Below are positions 25,340-37,453 of a stretch of 64,000 nucleotides of DNA, one piece after another. The position numbers and the translations under genes are program-made. The first letter of the stretch is position 1, and every line of letters begins with the position of its first letter. The notes beneath the pieces are model-generated. The model worked only from the letters and a program-made list of their open reading frames with translations, was not told where the DNA came from and ran no database searches. This stretch comes from Nautilus pompilius (taxonomy: Eukaryota > Mollusca > Cephalopoda > Nautilida > Nautilidae): the NCBI GenBank assembly GCA_018389105.1, contig JACATO010001582.1, positions 85,001-149,000 on the forward strand, written 5' to 3'.

Positions 25340-26966
25340 ACACGCACAGGGTCAATAGCCAACAATCATGCAGGCACAGGTCAATAGCCAACAATCATGC
25401 AGGCACAGGTTCAATAGCCAACAATCATGCAGGAACAGGGTCAATAACCAACAATCATGCAGGCACAGGGTCAATAGCCAACAATCATGCAGGCACAGGG
25501 TCAATAGCCAACAATCATGCAGGCACAGGTTCAATAGCCAACAATCATGCAAGAACAGGGTCAATAACCAACAATTATGCAGGCACAGGGTCAATAGCCA
25601 ACAATCATGCAGGCACAGGTTCAATAGCCAACAATCATGCAAGAACAGGTTCAATAGCCAACAATCATGCAAGAACAGGGTCAATAACCAACAATCATGC
25701 AGGCACAGGTTCAATAGCCAACAATCATGCAGGAACAGGGTCAATAGCCAACAATCATGCAGGCACAGATTCAATAGCCAACAATCATGCAAGAACAGGG
25801 TCAATAACCAACAATCATGCAGGCACAGGTTCAATAGCCAACAATCATGCAAGAACAGGGTCAATAACCAACAATCATGCAGGCACAGGGTCAATAGCCA
25901 ACAATCATGCAGGCACAGGTTCAATAGCCAACAATCATGCAAGAACAGGGTCAATAACCAACAATCATGCAGGCACAGGGTCAATAGCCAACAATCATGC
26001 AGGCACAGGTTCAATAGCCAACAATCATGCAGGAACAGGGTCAATAACCAACAATCATGCAGGCACAGGGTCAATAGCCAACAATCATGCAAGAACAGGG
26101 TCAATAACCAATAATCATGCAGGCACAGGTTCAATAGCCAACAATCATGCAGGCACAGGTTCAATAGCCAACAATCATGCAGGCACAGGGTCAATAACCA
26201 ACAATCATGCAGGCACAGGGTCAATAGCCAACAATCATGCAGGCACAGGTTCAATAGCCAACAATCATGCAGGAACGGGATCAATAACCAACAATCATGC
26301 AGGAACGGGATCAATAACCAACAATCATGCAGGCACAGGGTCAATAGCCAACAATCATGCAGGCACAGGTTCAATAGCCAACAATCATGCAGGCACAGGG
26401 TCAATAACCAACGCTCATGCAGGCACAGGGTCAATAGCCAACAATCATGCAGGCACAGGTTCAATAGCCAACAATCATGCAGGCACAGGTTCAATAGCCA
26501 ACAATCATGCAGGCACAGGTTCAATAGCCAACAATCATGCAGGCACAGGGTCAATAACCAACAATCATGCAGGCACAGGGTCAATAGCCAACAATCATGC
26601 AGGCACAGGTTCAATAGCCAACAATCATGCAGGAACGGGATCAATAACCAACAATCATGCAGGCACAGGGTCAATAGCCAACAATCATGCAGGAACAGGT
26701 TCAATAGCCAACAATCATGCAGGCACAGGGTCAATAGCCAACAATCATGCAGGCACAGGGTCAATAGCCAACAATCATGCAGGCACAGGGTCAATAACCA
26801 ACGCTCATGCAGGCACAAGGTCAATAACTAACACTCATACACGCAAAGGGTCAATAACTAACACCCATACATGCACAGGGTCAATAACTAACACCCATAC
26901 ACGCAAAGGGTCAATAACTAACACCCATACACGCACAGGGTCAATAGCCAACACTTATACTCATTG
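25340..26966 (+). repeat. 30-bp minisatellite with 90-bp higher-order pattern, about 53 copies
   Basis: The unit runs TCAATAGCCAACAATCATGC then AGGCACAGGG. After one 29-bp unit at 25352-25380, 52 units run in perfect 30-base register from 25381 to 26940. Variants are TAGCCA/TAACCA, AGGCAC/AGGAAC/AAGAAC and a final G/T/A. The TAACCA form recurs mostly every third unit, giving a 90-bp higher-order repeat. The last five or so units drift (AACTAACACTCATAC). As 30 is divisible by 3, both strands stay open for about 500 codons: SIANNHAGTG on plus, Leu/Cys/His-rich on minus. Neither has a signal peptide or a domain, so I call it satellite DNA. Confidence 0.95.
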
Positions 26967-27669
26967 AAATACACATAATCCATAGAAATACATGTGATAA
27001 ATAGTAAAGGGTCTGATTGAAAAGCTAAAAATTGCTAATTTATTTTCGTGTAAATACGTGGGAAAAATAAAGAAAACAGTGAGAGAGGATGATGATGATG
27101 TTGCTGGACTGAGAGATGCGGACTGCTTGTCGGTGGACATTCAGTACATATTAATGACCGCAATGAAAGCGAAACTGTGCAAAAAAGAAATGAGAGTGAA
27201 ACAAAATATCTACAAGAACAATGAACGTATATACATACATACATAAACGGCAGATGGCGGGACAGATGAGTCCACTAAATATGTTTCTTTTCGTGAATGG
27301 AACATCTATTGAATATAATAATGGTGACGTTCGTTATCCGTAAATAGGAACGGGACGTCGTTTAAAGGGAATCAGAAAAACCTGACTACGGTAACTCGCT
27401 AACTCCGTTAGAACAAATTCTTCGCGATGACAGTTTGTGTATAAATCAGCCCTTTTAAACTGTCCGGTCAGAGGTCAATCTTTATGGAAAAGTGATTCAT
27501 CGCTGATATTTGCTTCATGCATATGCTGTTCGTGTGTGCTTCCTATTATAAACATTGATGTGTTTCCGGTGTGCATAAAGAGTTTATCAATCTTCAAAAA
27601 AGGAGAATTCTTTCTTTGGTTCAGCAGATTGATCTCGGCTGCAGACATACCGTGGTGAATTCGGTGGTT
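26967..27669. other. Unassigned DNA
   Basis: No exon or repeat recognised except a GAT run near 27088-27100. Confidence 0.4.
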
Positions 27670-28150
27670 CTACAGAAGTCGTCATAATGGCGGGAATCGC
27701 TGAGTTTGGATTATGGCAGATTTGCTGAGTCATTATGAAGGCGGATTTCGCTAAATTTCGATAATTAACGACTTGTGATGAATCATCATCAGGCAGATTA
27801 GCTCAATTTTTTTTTTTTATATTGACAAAGTTGCTGAATCATCGTAAAGGAAGATTTGCTCAATTCGGATAATTACAGAATTGTTTAGCTGTTCAATCAC
27901 GACATCGCAGTCTACGGTTTGATGATATGTCGGAACCCATCGAGACTCTCCGGTGGTGGCTCGCCCACTTTACTGTGCAGGCCGACCCAAGTGTACCCTA
28001 ATGTCAGATATGGCTGATCCATGGTGACTGATTTTCTGAGTTCACGACAATTGCTCATATTCCAACAGTTCTCATAATGCTAGATTTGACGTCAGAGTTA
28101 CCGAGCGAATCGTAACGACGGATTTGCTGGTCTGGAATCGTCTAGGCTGC
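27670..28150 (+). repeat. Degenerate ~51-bp tandem repeat
   Basis: A motif like GAATCATNATNAAGGCAGATT.GCTNAATT recurs near 27679, 27729, 27780, 27836 and 27889. Further echoes lie near 28068 and 28113. Spacing is 45-56 bp. Most copies share TTGCTGAATC and GGATAAT words. The divergence between copies implies an old array. Confidence 0.6.
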
Positions 28151-28420
28151 GCAGTGCTTTGATATACTTTCGTCCGGTTGACGGCAGAGACCGTCTAGAA
28201 ATGATTTACAGTTCGAATAAGATACAATGGCACATTCAGAAGGAATTACTCCTGTTATTGCCATAGAGTTTTCAGAATGTTCCTTCTGCAATCGTACGAT
28301 AATGAATACGAGATTCTTCGGGAATAGCCGACACGGATTCGGGTGGCAGTCTGGGAATCCGGCGAACTTTTTATTCCGCGAGGAATAGCACCATCCATTA
28401 CCAACGAATAACTTTCACTT

Positions 28421-28423
<3 letters not shown>
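28151..28423. other. Unassigned DNA
   Basis: Nothing recognised. Confidence 0.4.

Positions 28424-28452
<29 letters not shown>
28424..28452 (+). repeat. (GT)n microsatellite
   Basis: About 14 uninterrupted GT units. Confidence 0.95.
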
Positions 28453-28455
<3 letters not shown>

Positions 28456-31400
28456 TTCCCTGTAAACACATCGGCGTGTTTAGACGACAGCATCGCGTCC
28501 ATGCGAACGGTTTCTAAAACTCGAATCTTTCGCTAGGAAAATGGACGAAGTTCGTGTCGAGCAGAATTAATTCGGCGACTTTGATTTATCGCCCGGAATC
28601 TACTTGTCTGGAGCAATTCCTTCTTTTCACCTTCGCAAATTTAATTCGGATCACGCACCGGTTGCAGGTTTGTCATTTGAAATAAGGTTGGACGCGATCG
28701 GACGAGGGGAAGTTCGTGTGTTCGTTTATTGCACCGTACAGAAGAAAAGAAATAATTGGCAAATATCAATGGCGTAGAGGTGAGAAAAGGGAGGAGGAGG
28801 CTCCAGTGAAAAGCACTGGATGGTCCAACCATTAAATCAAAGTTTGCCACTCGGCTGGTTTTTGTATAATTATTCTTGACACCTCTTTAAATAACCCTAG
28901 TAGCTGTAGCACGAGCGATCTGGCGCTCACATCTCCCTCTTTCGTCATTTTTTTTTTCTTTTTAAATTTGTATTTTAACGAAAGATGAAAAAGAACAACA
29001 AATTTGTTATATAACCGATCGGCTATAGAGCCGCTGATGACTCGCATAACTTGAACTTAGGGCTTAAATGCTTTTCAAACACTCGCAAATAGCAGTCTGG
29101 CCTCTCTGTGCGAAAGCACCGCGAGCGATTCCGCGTACGTCACAGCTGTGCATAGCGCTGCGTGACCCTCTGGTGCGCCCTAATGCCCAGAGCCGTGTCG
29201 AAATCTTAACTGTGACCTAACCTCCCGAGATGATGCAGTTGTTCAGCTTTATCTTACAAACCTCCAGTTCTCTCTTATACAATACAAGTTTCAAACTAGG
29301 CGACGAAAAGACGCTTAATTGCTAGCCTTTACGGTTGTCCATCTCTGACACGGCATCTAATCCACGATAAAAAGTCAGGCTAAGCAACGTGCGCCTACCT
29401 TCGATGCCTACTGACGCTATCCATAAAGAAACAAACGAAAACATATAATTTTACGGATACCAATAATAAGAGAGGACGTAAATCGGAACCTTGCCCAACG
29501 TCCACACAGCTTTGTTTTGCTTTTAAGTCGGTAGGTGTGCCGTTTGTCATCTTAGCATTGAAACATAATCGTAAACACTGTGAGTCTTGGAATATGAGTA
29601 GACATTATGTCTTAAATTTCGGTGTTGTTTTAAGTGGTTGATTGATTACTCGTATTTTTCACGTACATTCGAAAAGCATAATATTTAGACAAAACTCCAC
29701 CCCGAACTCAAAGTGTTGGTCTATCAATACGAAATCTGGTCAGCTGTTAACGGTTATGGTATATGAGTGTATACGAATGACGCAGTATTAGCTGGCTACA
29801 CGTTTTCCAAAGTCTGGAGTCCCGGGTGTATTGATAAGTCCAGATTCTTGTATTTATTTATTTACAAAGAAAAAAAAAATTCCTTTGTCACAGTGCGATG
29901 CTTCCTGGTGCTGACGATCGCGGTCGACTCGCATGACGACAGAAGCGAGATGACTACGTCTTACAACGCCCGACGTACACGGTGCCCATCACTAGAAAGT
30001 ATTGAGTGATAGACGAAATCTACCCGCTAGAAAACATATCTTGTTTACGGTTGTTCAGTTCAAGTACGAAACTATTTATTAGACAGAGAATCGGCGCACC
30101 TAACCCAATAGGTGGCGTTGTAAAACTCGCTGTGCTAAAGTCACAAAGTTTGTTAAATATAAAAGTGACGTATCCAAGTCGTAAAAAAATATTTAAAAAA
30201 AAAAACAACAAAAATTGTAAATCTCCCATACTTTTCTACAACGCACGTAGCCTCTTCCTACACAGTGGAAGTTAAACAAAGTTTGTGGATATTTAAATGT
30301 CTGTCTGCGTTCGTTTAGCGATGGCATTTATGAAAACTGAGTGCATTCGTCAGAAGTAATGGTGTTCCTTCAATGTCGTTATTGATCGTAGATAAGCAAT
30401 TTCTTCTGTCGCCGAGGCGACCTTAAGTAACGTATTTTTGTGAAAAAAAATTTATTTAAGGAGACTTGCGTGAGCCTGCGGTTGTGTGTACGTATGCAGT
30501 TGTATCACCAACACGAAATTCATTTAAATATTTTGACACTTGACCCGCGACTTCTTCATGTATCGTATGCCAATTGCGAATGATGTCACGTGTAAGCAAT
30601 ATACGAATGAACTTTTCCAGGGGAGATAACTCTTATTTTCTATAATGTTAAACTGAACACTTTATCGTAAATGAAAACGCAATATCCTAGCAAAAAAATA
30701 AAAACATTAAAATCCGATGGGCCATGTATTAGAACCTGTCCTTGCTATCGCTTCAATCTTATCGCATAATTAGGGGGCCCAGCAAGTTATTTCTACAAAT
30801 GTTTAATTTAGTTTATCTCTAAAGCGTGATGTAATCGCGTTTATCTGATACTGTGTTTTACTGCTAATTTAAATAATCGTTAACCTCACACTAATGGACC
30901 ACGTTGTGGATGACTGGTTTTTCTTTGTTTGGTAGATGAAAATAGCATCTAAAGACGAAATCCACATCAAACAAACCCGTCTCTCCAATGTCTTCCTTTT
31001 TAAGGCCGGTTACCCTCTGCGGAGGAATTGAGAATGTTGGAGTTAAAGGGGATGGTGCTCCAGCAGCAAACATTTATAGAATGAAGCCAAGCGGTTCGGT
31101 CACGAAATAAAAAGGCCAAGGAAGAGAGAGAAAACCACGGATTTGGAAGATAACTTGCCGGTTCGATTGACAAGAGCAAACCCTTTCTTGACAGGCAGCC
31201 AATTAACGACCACTATGTTTTTCTGCAGCAGACAGCATCCCGGCGATTACCACACCGAACGATAGTTAAGAGATGAGGACTGATCGGTCTGGTAGAAGGT
31301 AGAAAACCTTAATTTTTAGATGTGGTGACAGTAGAGAGAAACTTGCATTGAAGTAAACAGACATCTGAACTATGGAGCAGCTGCACAACATATTGTAGCG

Positions 31401-31530
31401 AGTGGAAAAGGAAAAAGTCTGAAAGGTTTGTTTTTCTGGAGGAATATGTTTTCGACTACGATTAAGAATGGTCGCGGAAATGGGAGAATATAGAGCTGTT
31501 TTACTGGTTATTCGACTGGGATTCTCACAG
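28453..31530. other. Long unassigned stretch
   Basis: No exon, tRNA or transposon recognised. The sequence is moderately AT-rich with scattered CpG. Open frames are short and featureless. Confidence 0.4.
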
Positions 31531-31592
31531 GAGAGAGAGAGAGAGAGAGGAGAGAGATATGGATGGAGAGAGAGAGAGAGAGAGATCACGGT
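31531..31592 (+). repeat. Short interrupted (GA)n tract
   Basis: Two GA runs flank a TATGGATG interruption. No TGACGTCA core is present. Confidence 0.9.
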
Positions 31593-32239
31593 GCTTTGCA
31601 GCAGCAGCAAGATAACGTTCCGAAGCACGGTGATAGTTCAGTGTTCGATGCTTTGATAGAAAGGGATCGCAAAGATTTCTTAAAATCTCCTCAGTCTTCA
31701 GATCTGAACTCCAGTAAAATTGTAAAAGATAAACTAGATGAAAGAGTTGTTTTTGTGTTGTCTTTTTTAAATGTCAGTCAGCTAGAGTAAAGGGTGTTGT
31801 TGTTGTATAGATGGCAATATTTCGAAAAGTTTCTGAGCAGGTTACCTAAAATAAGTGTATCAGACATTGGGATAATGCATTTTAATTAACAGTAAATGTG
31901 GAAAATGCAAATACGATTTTTCCTATGGTGAACTCGTAATTTTGAACACCATTGTATGTATGAATATGTGTATTGCATATATACATAAAGTATTATGGAT
32001 AGAGAGACTAAATAAAGATTAAAAACATGATATGTACTAGATTGCGGATAGTGTTCTGCAGGTAGCCTATTATTTTTAATACTACAGCGTGATTCGACCG
32101 GTGAATATATTTTGTGTTGTTGTCTTTTTTTAAACATTTGACTTACATACCTGGCCTCTCGATCCTTCACGATCAACACCGTTTTTTTTTTTTTGTTGTT
32201 TTTTAAGTACTTCTATTTAAACCAGTCGACCACAAAGAA
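31593..32239. other. Unassigned AT-rich DNA
   Basis: Nothing recognised apart from a GTT run near 31798 and a T run near 32181. Confidence 0.4.
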
Positions 32240-32435
32240 CGAGAAAGGTGTAGGTTGCGCGTGATGCATATTCATTATCGTTATCGCACGAAGCCGTCGG
32301 CTAACCTTTCCGTCACGGGTCACGGCGGATATACCGTGACTCATGCACAATACGGCTCCGACACCGACATCCTGTCGCTTCTGTGTCAAGGTCGTGGGTG
32401 TTTGAATCCGATCTTTAGATCGGCCATCGTTTTTC
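32240..32435 (+). mobile_element. Possible tRNA-like SINE remnant
   Basis: GGTCGTGGGTGTTTGAATCCGATC near 32392-32414 resembles a Pol III B-box (GGTTCGAATCC) with an inserted base. The upstream 100-150 bp are CpG-rich, and A-box-like words are unclear. This is weak and could be chance. Confidence 0.25.
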
Positions 32436-34300
32436 TGCCTCCCCCCCCCCGCTCACAATAAGCCACGAATGCCCCAGGTTATTTATTTACCTTTGTTGTT
32501 GTTGTTGTTTTTATTTGCTTTCCTCGAATGCGCACCTGTGGGTGTATTAAAAAAAGTTGATTTTAACAGCTATAAGCTGCGGTTAATTAAAAAAAAAAGA
32601 AGGATTTTTCGCTTTTAAATTGTGTGATTTATGCAATAAAGTTTGGAAACCGTGTACTACCGTTTATTTTAAGAGATCCTCTCATCAGTCCGGACCCTAA
32701 CGGTCCCGGATTCAGACGGGAATCCAACTGCCGCTGGCGACACGGGGTTGGTTGGCCACTCGTCCAGAATCGTGGGCCTTCAGTCAACAACCCGTGGGTA
32801 TTAGAAAAGGGTAAGGCGGACCTTTAAAACGCTTTTGATAATGGTATGAACAGAAGAGGAAGAGGGGGGGGTGATTTATACTGTGAAACCTGGCTCTGTA
32901 GGGTCTCCAACAGCGCATCCATCATCTTGACACCTATACATTTCCCCCCTCTGCCATTGTTTTCTTCCTTTTTTGTACTCGTTCCTTAATCCGTCATTAT
33001 CTCTCGTCGATTGGCTGTGGTTTCACCCGCCCGTCTCCGCTCGATGCCCCCACCTCCTCCAGGAGTCAGAATAAATGGGGTGTGGTGGGGCTCCGCCATT
33101 CCGCCATAGCGACAGGGAGTCATCAGCATCCTCCGGCCACTTCGACCTAAGCGGTACAAGCTGGCGTCTGCTAAAATTTGTCTTCCTATTAATTCGCATC
33201 GGTAAATAATTAAGAATTCGGTTCTGAGCTCCAACCGCGTGGGCGTCTCTGTCAACTCCCATCTTAAAGGCACTATCAGTTTTCCAAGATGCCAGTGCGG
33301 GTTAATAAAGCTTAAAAAACACATTTGATATTTTAGGAAATGGCTTGTACGCAAATATAAATCAAATTTGAGTAAACTGTGTACATATCTACAAGATGTT
33401 ACCGTATACTATATTAGTACGGCCCTTAATTCCTTTATAATGCTAAAATTACCACTCGGAATATATCGAATGCACGCATATTATTTAATTGGATATTCTC
33501 TCATCGATACTTCGGACACCGAAAGTCTTTTAAAAATTGGAGTACAGCAGTAGCAGCGGGAGAATTCTTAGAGTCGCCTTGCCGCAATTCATACCCCCCC
33601 AACTCTGACGCGCACGACGACGTAGTTTTTGAATCTTCTTGACAAGAGAGCGGGAGTGCGTTACAAACTGCTGCATGTCCAGTTTATCAAAATTTCTCAA
33701 ATGCTCATCGCCTTAAAAAGTCTGTCGTTTTCTTTTTTTTAAAAAAAATAATCGCGCAGTAAATCATTGACATTTTATAGCTACGTTTGATTTCCAACGT
33801 TGCCCTGTCGATCGTCGCTCGAGAGATAGATCTGTTAGTGACGTCTCGATTGATTAACATTTCGTTGGCAGCAGCGGTTGGTTGCCTGAATGGCGTTTCT
33901 TCGTGAACCACGCTTGTCTACAGACAACCAACCCTGGCTGGGGGGGGGGGGAGAAGGGAACGTGACATCGCGGTTGCCCGCTAGAGAACGTTGCCAGTTT
34001 TGCGCCTTCGGCACTTCCGACTTTGGCAGTAAAAATCCTTACTAGAAACTGCTTTCTTCTTATTCCTCTTTCAGATGTTAAGGAAGGCCGGATCTCCCGG
34101 CGGGATATCAGGCGGCCGGCTGGGAAAGCAGAGCCTGAGGAAACCGAGCCCAGGCAGGCTCTCTCTCTCTCAACCTCGCAGCCTACCACTAGACCAGCGC
34201 TCCGCCCAGAAATGCTAGGATACGTCACGAAATATCCTCTAAATAAATATCCTTTCTAATAGAACCGTTGGCTCGTACCTAAAACACAGTTTCTTCAGTT
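32436..34300. other. Unassigned DNA
   Basis: No exon recognised. It holds small simple repeats: GTT near 32497-32511, a G8 run near 32864 and a G12 run near 33942. A possible isolated A-box lies on the minus strand near 34180-34200. Confidence 0.4.
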
Positions 34301-34302
34301 CC

Positions 34303-34372
34303 CTTTTATTATTATTATATTATTATTATTTTATTATTATATTATTATTATTATTATTATTTTATTATTATC
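34303..34372 (+). repeat. (TTA)n microsatellite
   Basis: TTA/ATT units with a few TTTTA interruptions. Confidence 0.93.
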
Positions 34373-35004
34373 AATTTGGATACTGCGATTTTTTTTTTCT
34401 AATGTCCCCTTTAAATGCTCCACGTGTCCACTACCCTCACTCCTGGCAGGGCCATAGTTTCGCTGTGGTGTCCGCGGATAGACCCTGTCTTCGTATGTAT
34501 GCGACCGAGATGAAAAGTGTTAACAAAAGTCGCACTTGAATACTAGGATTCCATCGATTTCAAGCTTCCAGGGGCCATAACTCGTCCAATTTCAGACGAT
34601 GTAGCCAATCAAATCGCTCCCCATTTCAGAACGTAGGATTTTCTGATGAAGTTGGAACGGTTGGGTCGATAAATATTTATTTTCTTTGTCGCACGTGTCT
34701 CTGGAAAGCGCCCCCTTCCTCCAGAGTTAATCCTAAGGGGAGGGCGCGCAAGCACACGGACTTTTACGCGAGAGAAAGCGAGGGACACCTTCGCATGTCC
34801 CGTATAACTTTATCCGTTTTCCCACGTGACCCAATATCTTTATGCCGTAACTTTATGAACTCGACGCATATATTTTACGGAGTCTTTCTTCTGCCTCCAC
34901 ACCTCGTAACACTCATCTGGTTATCTCCTCTGATATACGTTCGCACATCGCTAAAAAGAAATAGAATAATGTATGCACATGGATTTAACATTAGATCACC
35001 GCTG
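34373..35004. other. Unassigned DNA upstream of a LINE fragment
   Basis: No recognisable reverse-transcriptase or endonuclease residues could be followed upstream of 35005, so the LINE fragment is 5'-truncated. Confidence 0.4.
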
Positions 35005-35225
35005 TTAGAATTGTGTAGCGCCAATCACGGAAATGTGTAGGCAGACAGCTGCCGAGATGAATGGACATGTCATACAATACGATCGTTTACATATGCTGTC
35101 TAACTGGGCCACCGAATGGCAAATGAACTTTAGCATTTACAAATGTAAATGTGTTCATATGGTCTACTGTAACCGCAACAATGTCTGTTGTTTGGGTGAT
35201 GATTTTAGTAAAAATTACGGATGAG
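35005..35225 (+). pseudogene. Non-LTR retrotransposon RT C-terminal fragment
   Basis: The open stretch starting at 35033 reads MCRQTAAEMNGHVIQYDRL, then LSNWATEWQMNFSIYKCKC, then VHMVYCNRNN. Jockey/CR1-like LINE reverse transcriptases carry the block L..DLDRL..WS..WQM.FN..KCKVMH.G..N just after the FADDTK box, and the match is residue by residue. Codons before MCR read ITE where DTK is expected, so the catalytic aspartates are lost. The frame closes at a stop near 35222, where the family normally continues with an EKDLGV-type motif. It is a short dead fragment with no EN domain or 3' tail visible. Confidence 0.8.
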
Positions 35226-36370
35226 TAAAAAGATGTTGGCTTGACTGTCCAACATAACGCGGGATGAGACGAGCGGTGCGGTCAGACGGTGCGTTAAGTA
35301 AACAGAAACTTCCGGTTGCTGAACAGAACTATTCGCGTGAAGGCGTCAGAGACATTCTGTTCTCTCATCTAAAGTATTCGCTAGTTGTGCCACGGTTGGT
35401 GCTACACCCTAACTCCCACCACCAATCGTTGTTCGAGGTGTCGATGGAAAAGAGGATTCAAGGAGAGTTTTCACCTAGGGTAGCAGACCGCAGTTATTGC
35501 GAACGTTTAACAAAGTCCCGCAGATGGCAGATAACGTGGAGGATCTAACAGATTTCTAAAATTATAGGTGAAGGGTAAAGGTTTGAAAGATTTGCCCTTT
35601 GATTCACTTGCCCCCGTGCTCTCGGAGAACAAGGTGACGCGGTTACAAACCTGATAACAATCGTAGTAACCGTAACTTTTCGTAAGGTTTTTTCCTGTAG
35701 CAGAGCAGTGAATACGCAGAACGGGCTTTCCCGACATAGACGTACAATTGAAACGGGCTTACAAATGCGGCCGAAAGGCAAAAAAATGGGCCCCACAGAG
35801 AGACATAGGTTCTGAGGCGGCTTGGAAGTGGTCAGTCAAGTGATAGGCCTTAACATGGCTTCGTTTCACTCTTCACCAGCCGCCGGCAGAGGTTTGCTTC
35901 CACATCTAAAGAAAAAGAGAACAATTTTAGTAAAGCTTTCCTTTGGCGAAGTATCTGTCTTTGGCACCTTCGCGGTGGGAGATTGGCAGCGCTCCCTAGC
36001 GGAAAACACCATGGCACTACGCTCTCTCTCCCTCTCTCTTACACCGGGGTTGTCTTGTATACATCGGTGTACACAACTGTTTTGAGATTTTCTGCCTTCC
36101 TGCAAGTAACATATAGCTACATTTTAAAATGTCCACCTGTGGATGTGATGCCTAACGTGTGTCCATGTCTAGATGCCGCAGACAGACAAACCTGCCACAT
36201 TATTAATAAGACATCAGGCATATAACTCAACATATTTTAGCATTTGAAAATACATTTTTAAAAAATATATAATCATTAAACATATACAGTATTTATTATT
36301 TTAATTTATGATGAAATGAAGCGTCTTCTAACAAATTCGACTGCGATAAAACTACATCTTAAAACAATAT
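35226..36370. other. Unassigned DNA
   Basis: No convincing continuation of the LINE fragment and no exon recognised. Confidence 0.4.
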
Positions 36371-36552
36371 TTGAATCTCTCTCTCTGTGTGTACTCTGAC
36401 TTTATACCTCTCTGTATTGAAGTCACCTCTCTCTGTGTGTACTGACGTCACATCTCTCTGTGTACTTACATCATATTTCTCTGTACTGACGTCACATCTC
36501 TCTGTGTACTTACATCATATTTGTCTGTACTAACGTCTCTCTCTCTGACACA

Positions 36553-36592
<40 letters not shown>
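36371..36592 (-). repeat. CRE/CT repeat with (CA)n tract
   Basis: Units of CTCTCTGTGTGTACTGACGTCA and diverged forms (TTACATCATATT, TTGAAGTCACC, CTAACGTCTC) repeat at about 25-55 bp. Two TGACGTCA octamers are exact, near 36443 and 36488. A (CA)n run at about 36549-36589 follows. On the minus strand the core is TGACGTCAGTAC, the same family and orientation as the 17.4-18.6 kb array. Long frames across it are low-complexity artefacts. Confidence 0.85.
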
Positions 36593-36593
<1 letters not shown>

Positions 36594-36904
36594 ACGCATA
36601 GACATTTTCACAATCCAGTACAAGTATTTTGCCAACCACAGCTCGCTGCCTACGTTTCCATACTATGCCGGAACACGAAATTGAAAACACGAATGTTACG
36701 TTTGTATTCTCACTAATTACATCGACGTCTGTGGCTTTCGAGTATAGCTCGGTGAGTTGACGCTGATTGGCATTTACAGCGGATGTGCGCCAAAGGTGGG
36801 ATTAGAACAAACTCTGCGGCAGAGACTTCCTGCTGAGCGTAGCCACAAAAGCTCATAACATTCGCCTGAGAAGTTATACCAAAGAAAGCCTGTTATTTAT
36901 TTAG
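36593..36904. other. Unassigned DNA
   Basis: Nothing recognised. Confidence 0.4.
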
Positions 36905-37020
36905 CTCCAGTGACTCATCACTTCGTTTCGGCCATGTTGGCAATATACGAACAGGACTTCCGGCCTTCTCGGTGTACTCTGGGAAATATCTGCGGGACTG
37001 GTGGGAAACTTTGTTTTTAG
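36905..37020. promoter_or_regulatory. Candidate promoter-like motif cluster
   Basis: Within about 100 bp there are TGACTCA (AP-1 consensus, 36911-36917), GGCCATGTTGG, and ACTTCCGG (ETS-type, 36956-36963). CTCTGGGAAATATC follows. The cluster resembles TATA-less promoters, but no exon or transcript evidence supports it. Confidence 0.2.
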
Positions 37021-37418
37021 TAAAAAAACATCCTTGTCAAAAGGAAGTGTGTTGAAGTATGTAGTACAGTGTAAGAGAAGCTCATAATTCTGTGGTTGGA
37101 AGTCCTTACGATTTTCGCAGCAGACTTCAACACGAAATAATAACGACCCCGACAGTCATTGAGAAAATGTGGGGGGGTGTGACATATGGTTGACTAAGTC
37201 GCAGTTTTCACGTCCTACCGAGCAAATTACGCTGCTGTGAGCGAACGGGTAAAGTTACAATTCATTCGAATGAAAAACAGAATCTGAAAGTTAACTTCGT
37301 GGTTATTTAACTTCCGCGTTGCCAGGGCATGGATAGAGAGACAGAGAAACCATGGAAATGCCGAAACATCAGTGTGGCAGGTTCTGATAACGGTAACATC
37401 AAGAGTAAAATTCTGGGG
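37021..37418. other. Unassigned DNA
   Basis: Nothing recognised. Confidence 0.4.
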
Positions 37419-37453
37419 GGGGATATATATATATAAGTATAAATATATATCCC
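37419..37453. repeat. AT-rich inverted repeat
   Basis: GGGATATATAT on the left pairs with ATATATATCCC on the right (37443-37453) across a short AT spacer. This would form a cruciform-prone hairpin. Confidence 0.75.

Noticed and set aside
25340..26966. CRISPR array
   Set aside because: The 30-bp units are directly adjacent with no unique spacers, there are no cas genes, and the DNA is eukaryotic.
25318..26967. 549-codon plus frame and 490-codon minus frame as genuine repeat proteins
   Set aside because: A stop-free unit of 30 bp (divisible by 3) forces open frames on both strands; there is no signal peptide, domain or non-repeat coding sequence.
30225..30275. LFYNARSL as the start of a LINE endonuclease
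   Set aside because: The match is about 8 residues, and the expected following residues and downstream domain are absent.
32240..32435. Functional tRNA gene
   Set aside because: The B-box carries an inserted base and no cloverleaf can be drawn; retained only as a low-confidence SINE remnant.
34175..34225. tRNA gene or SINE on the minus strand (CTGGTCTAGTGGTAGGCTGC)
   Set aside because: A good A-box is present, but no B-box lies at the required distance.
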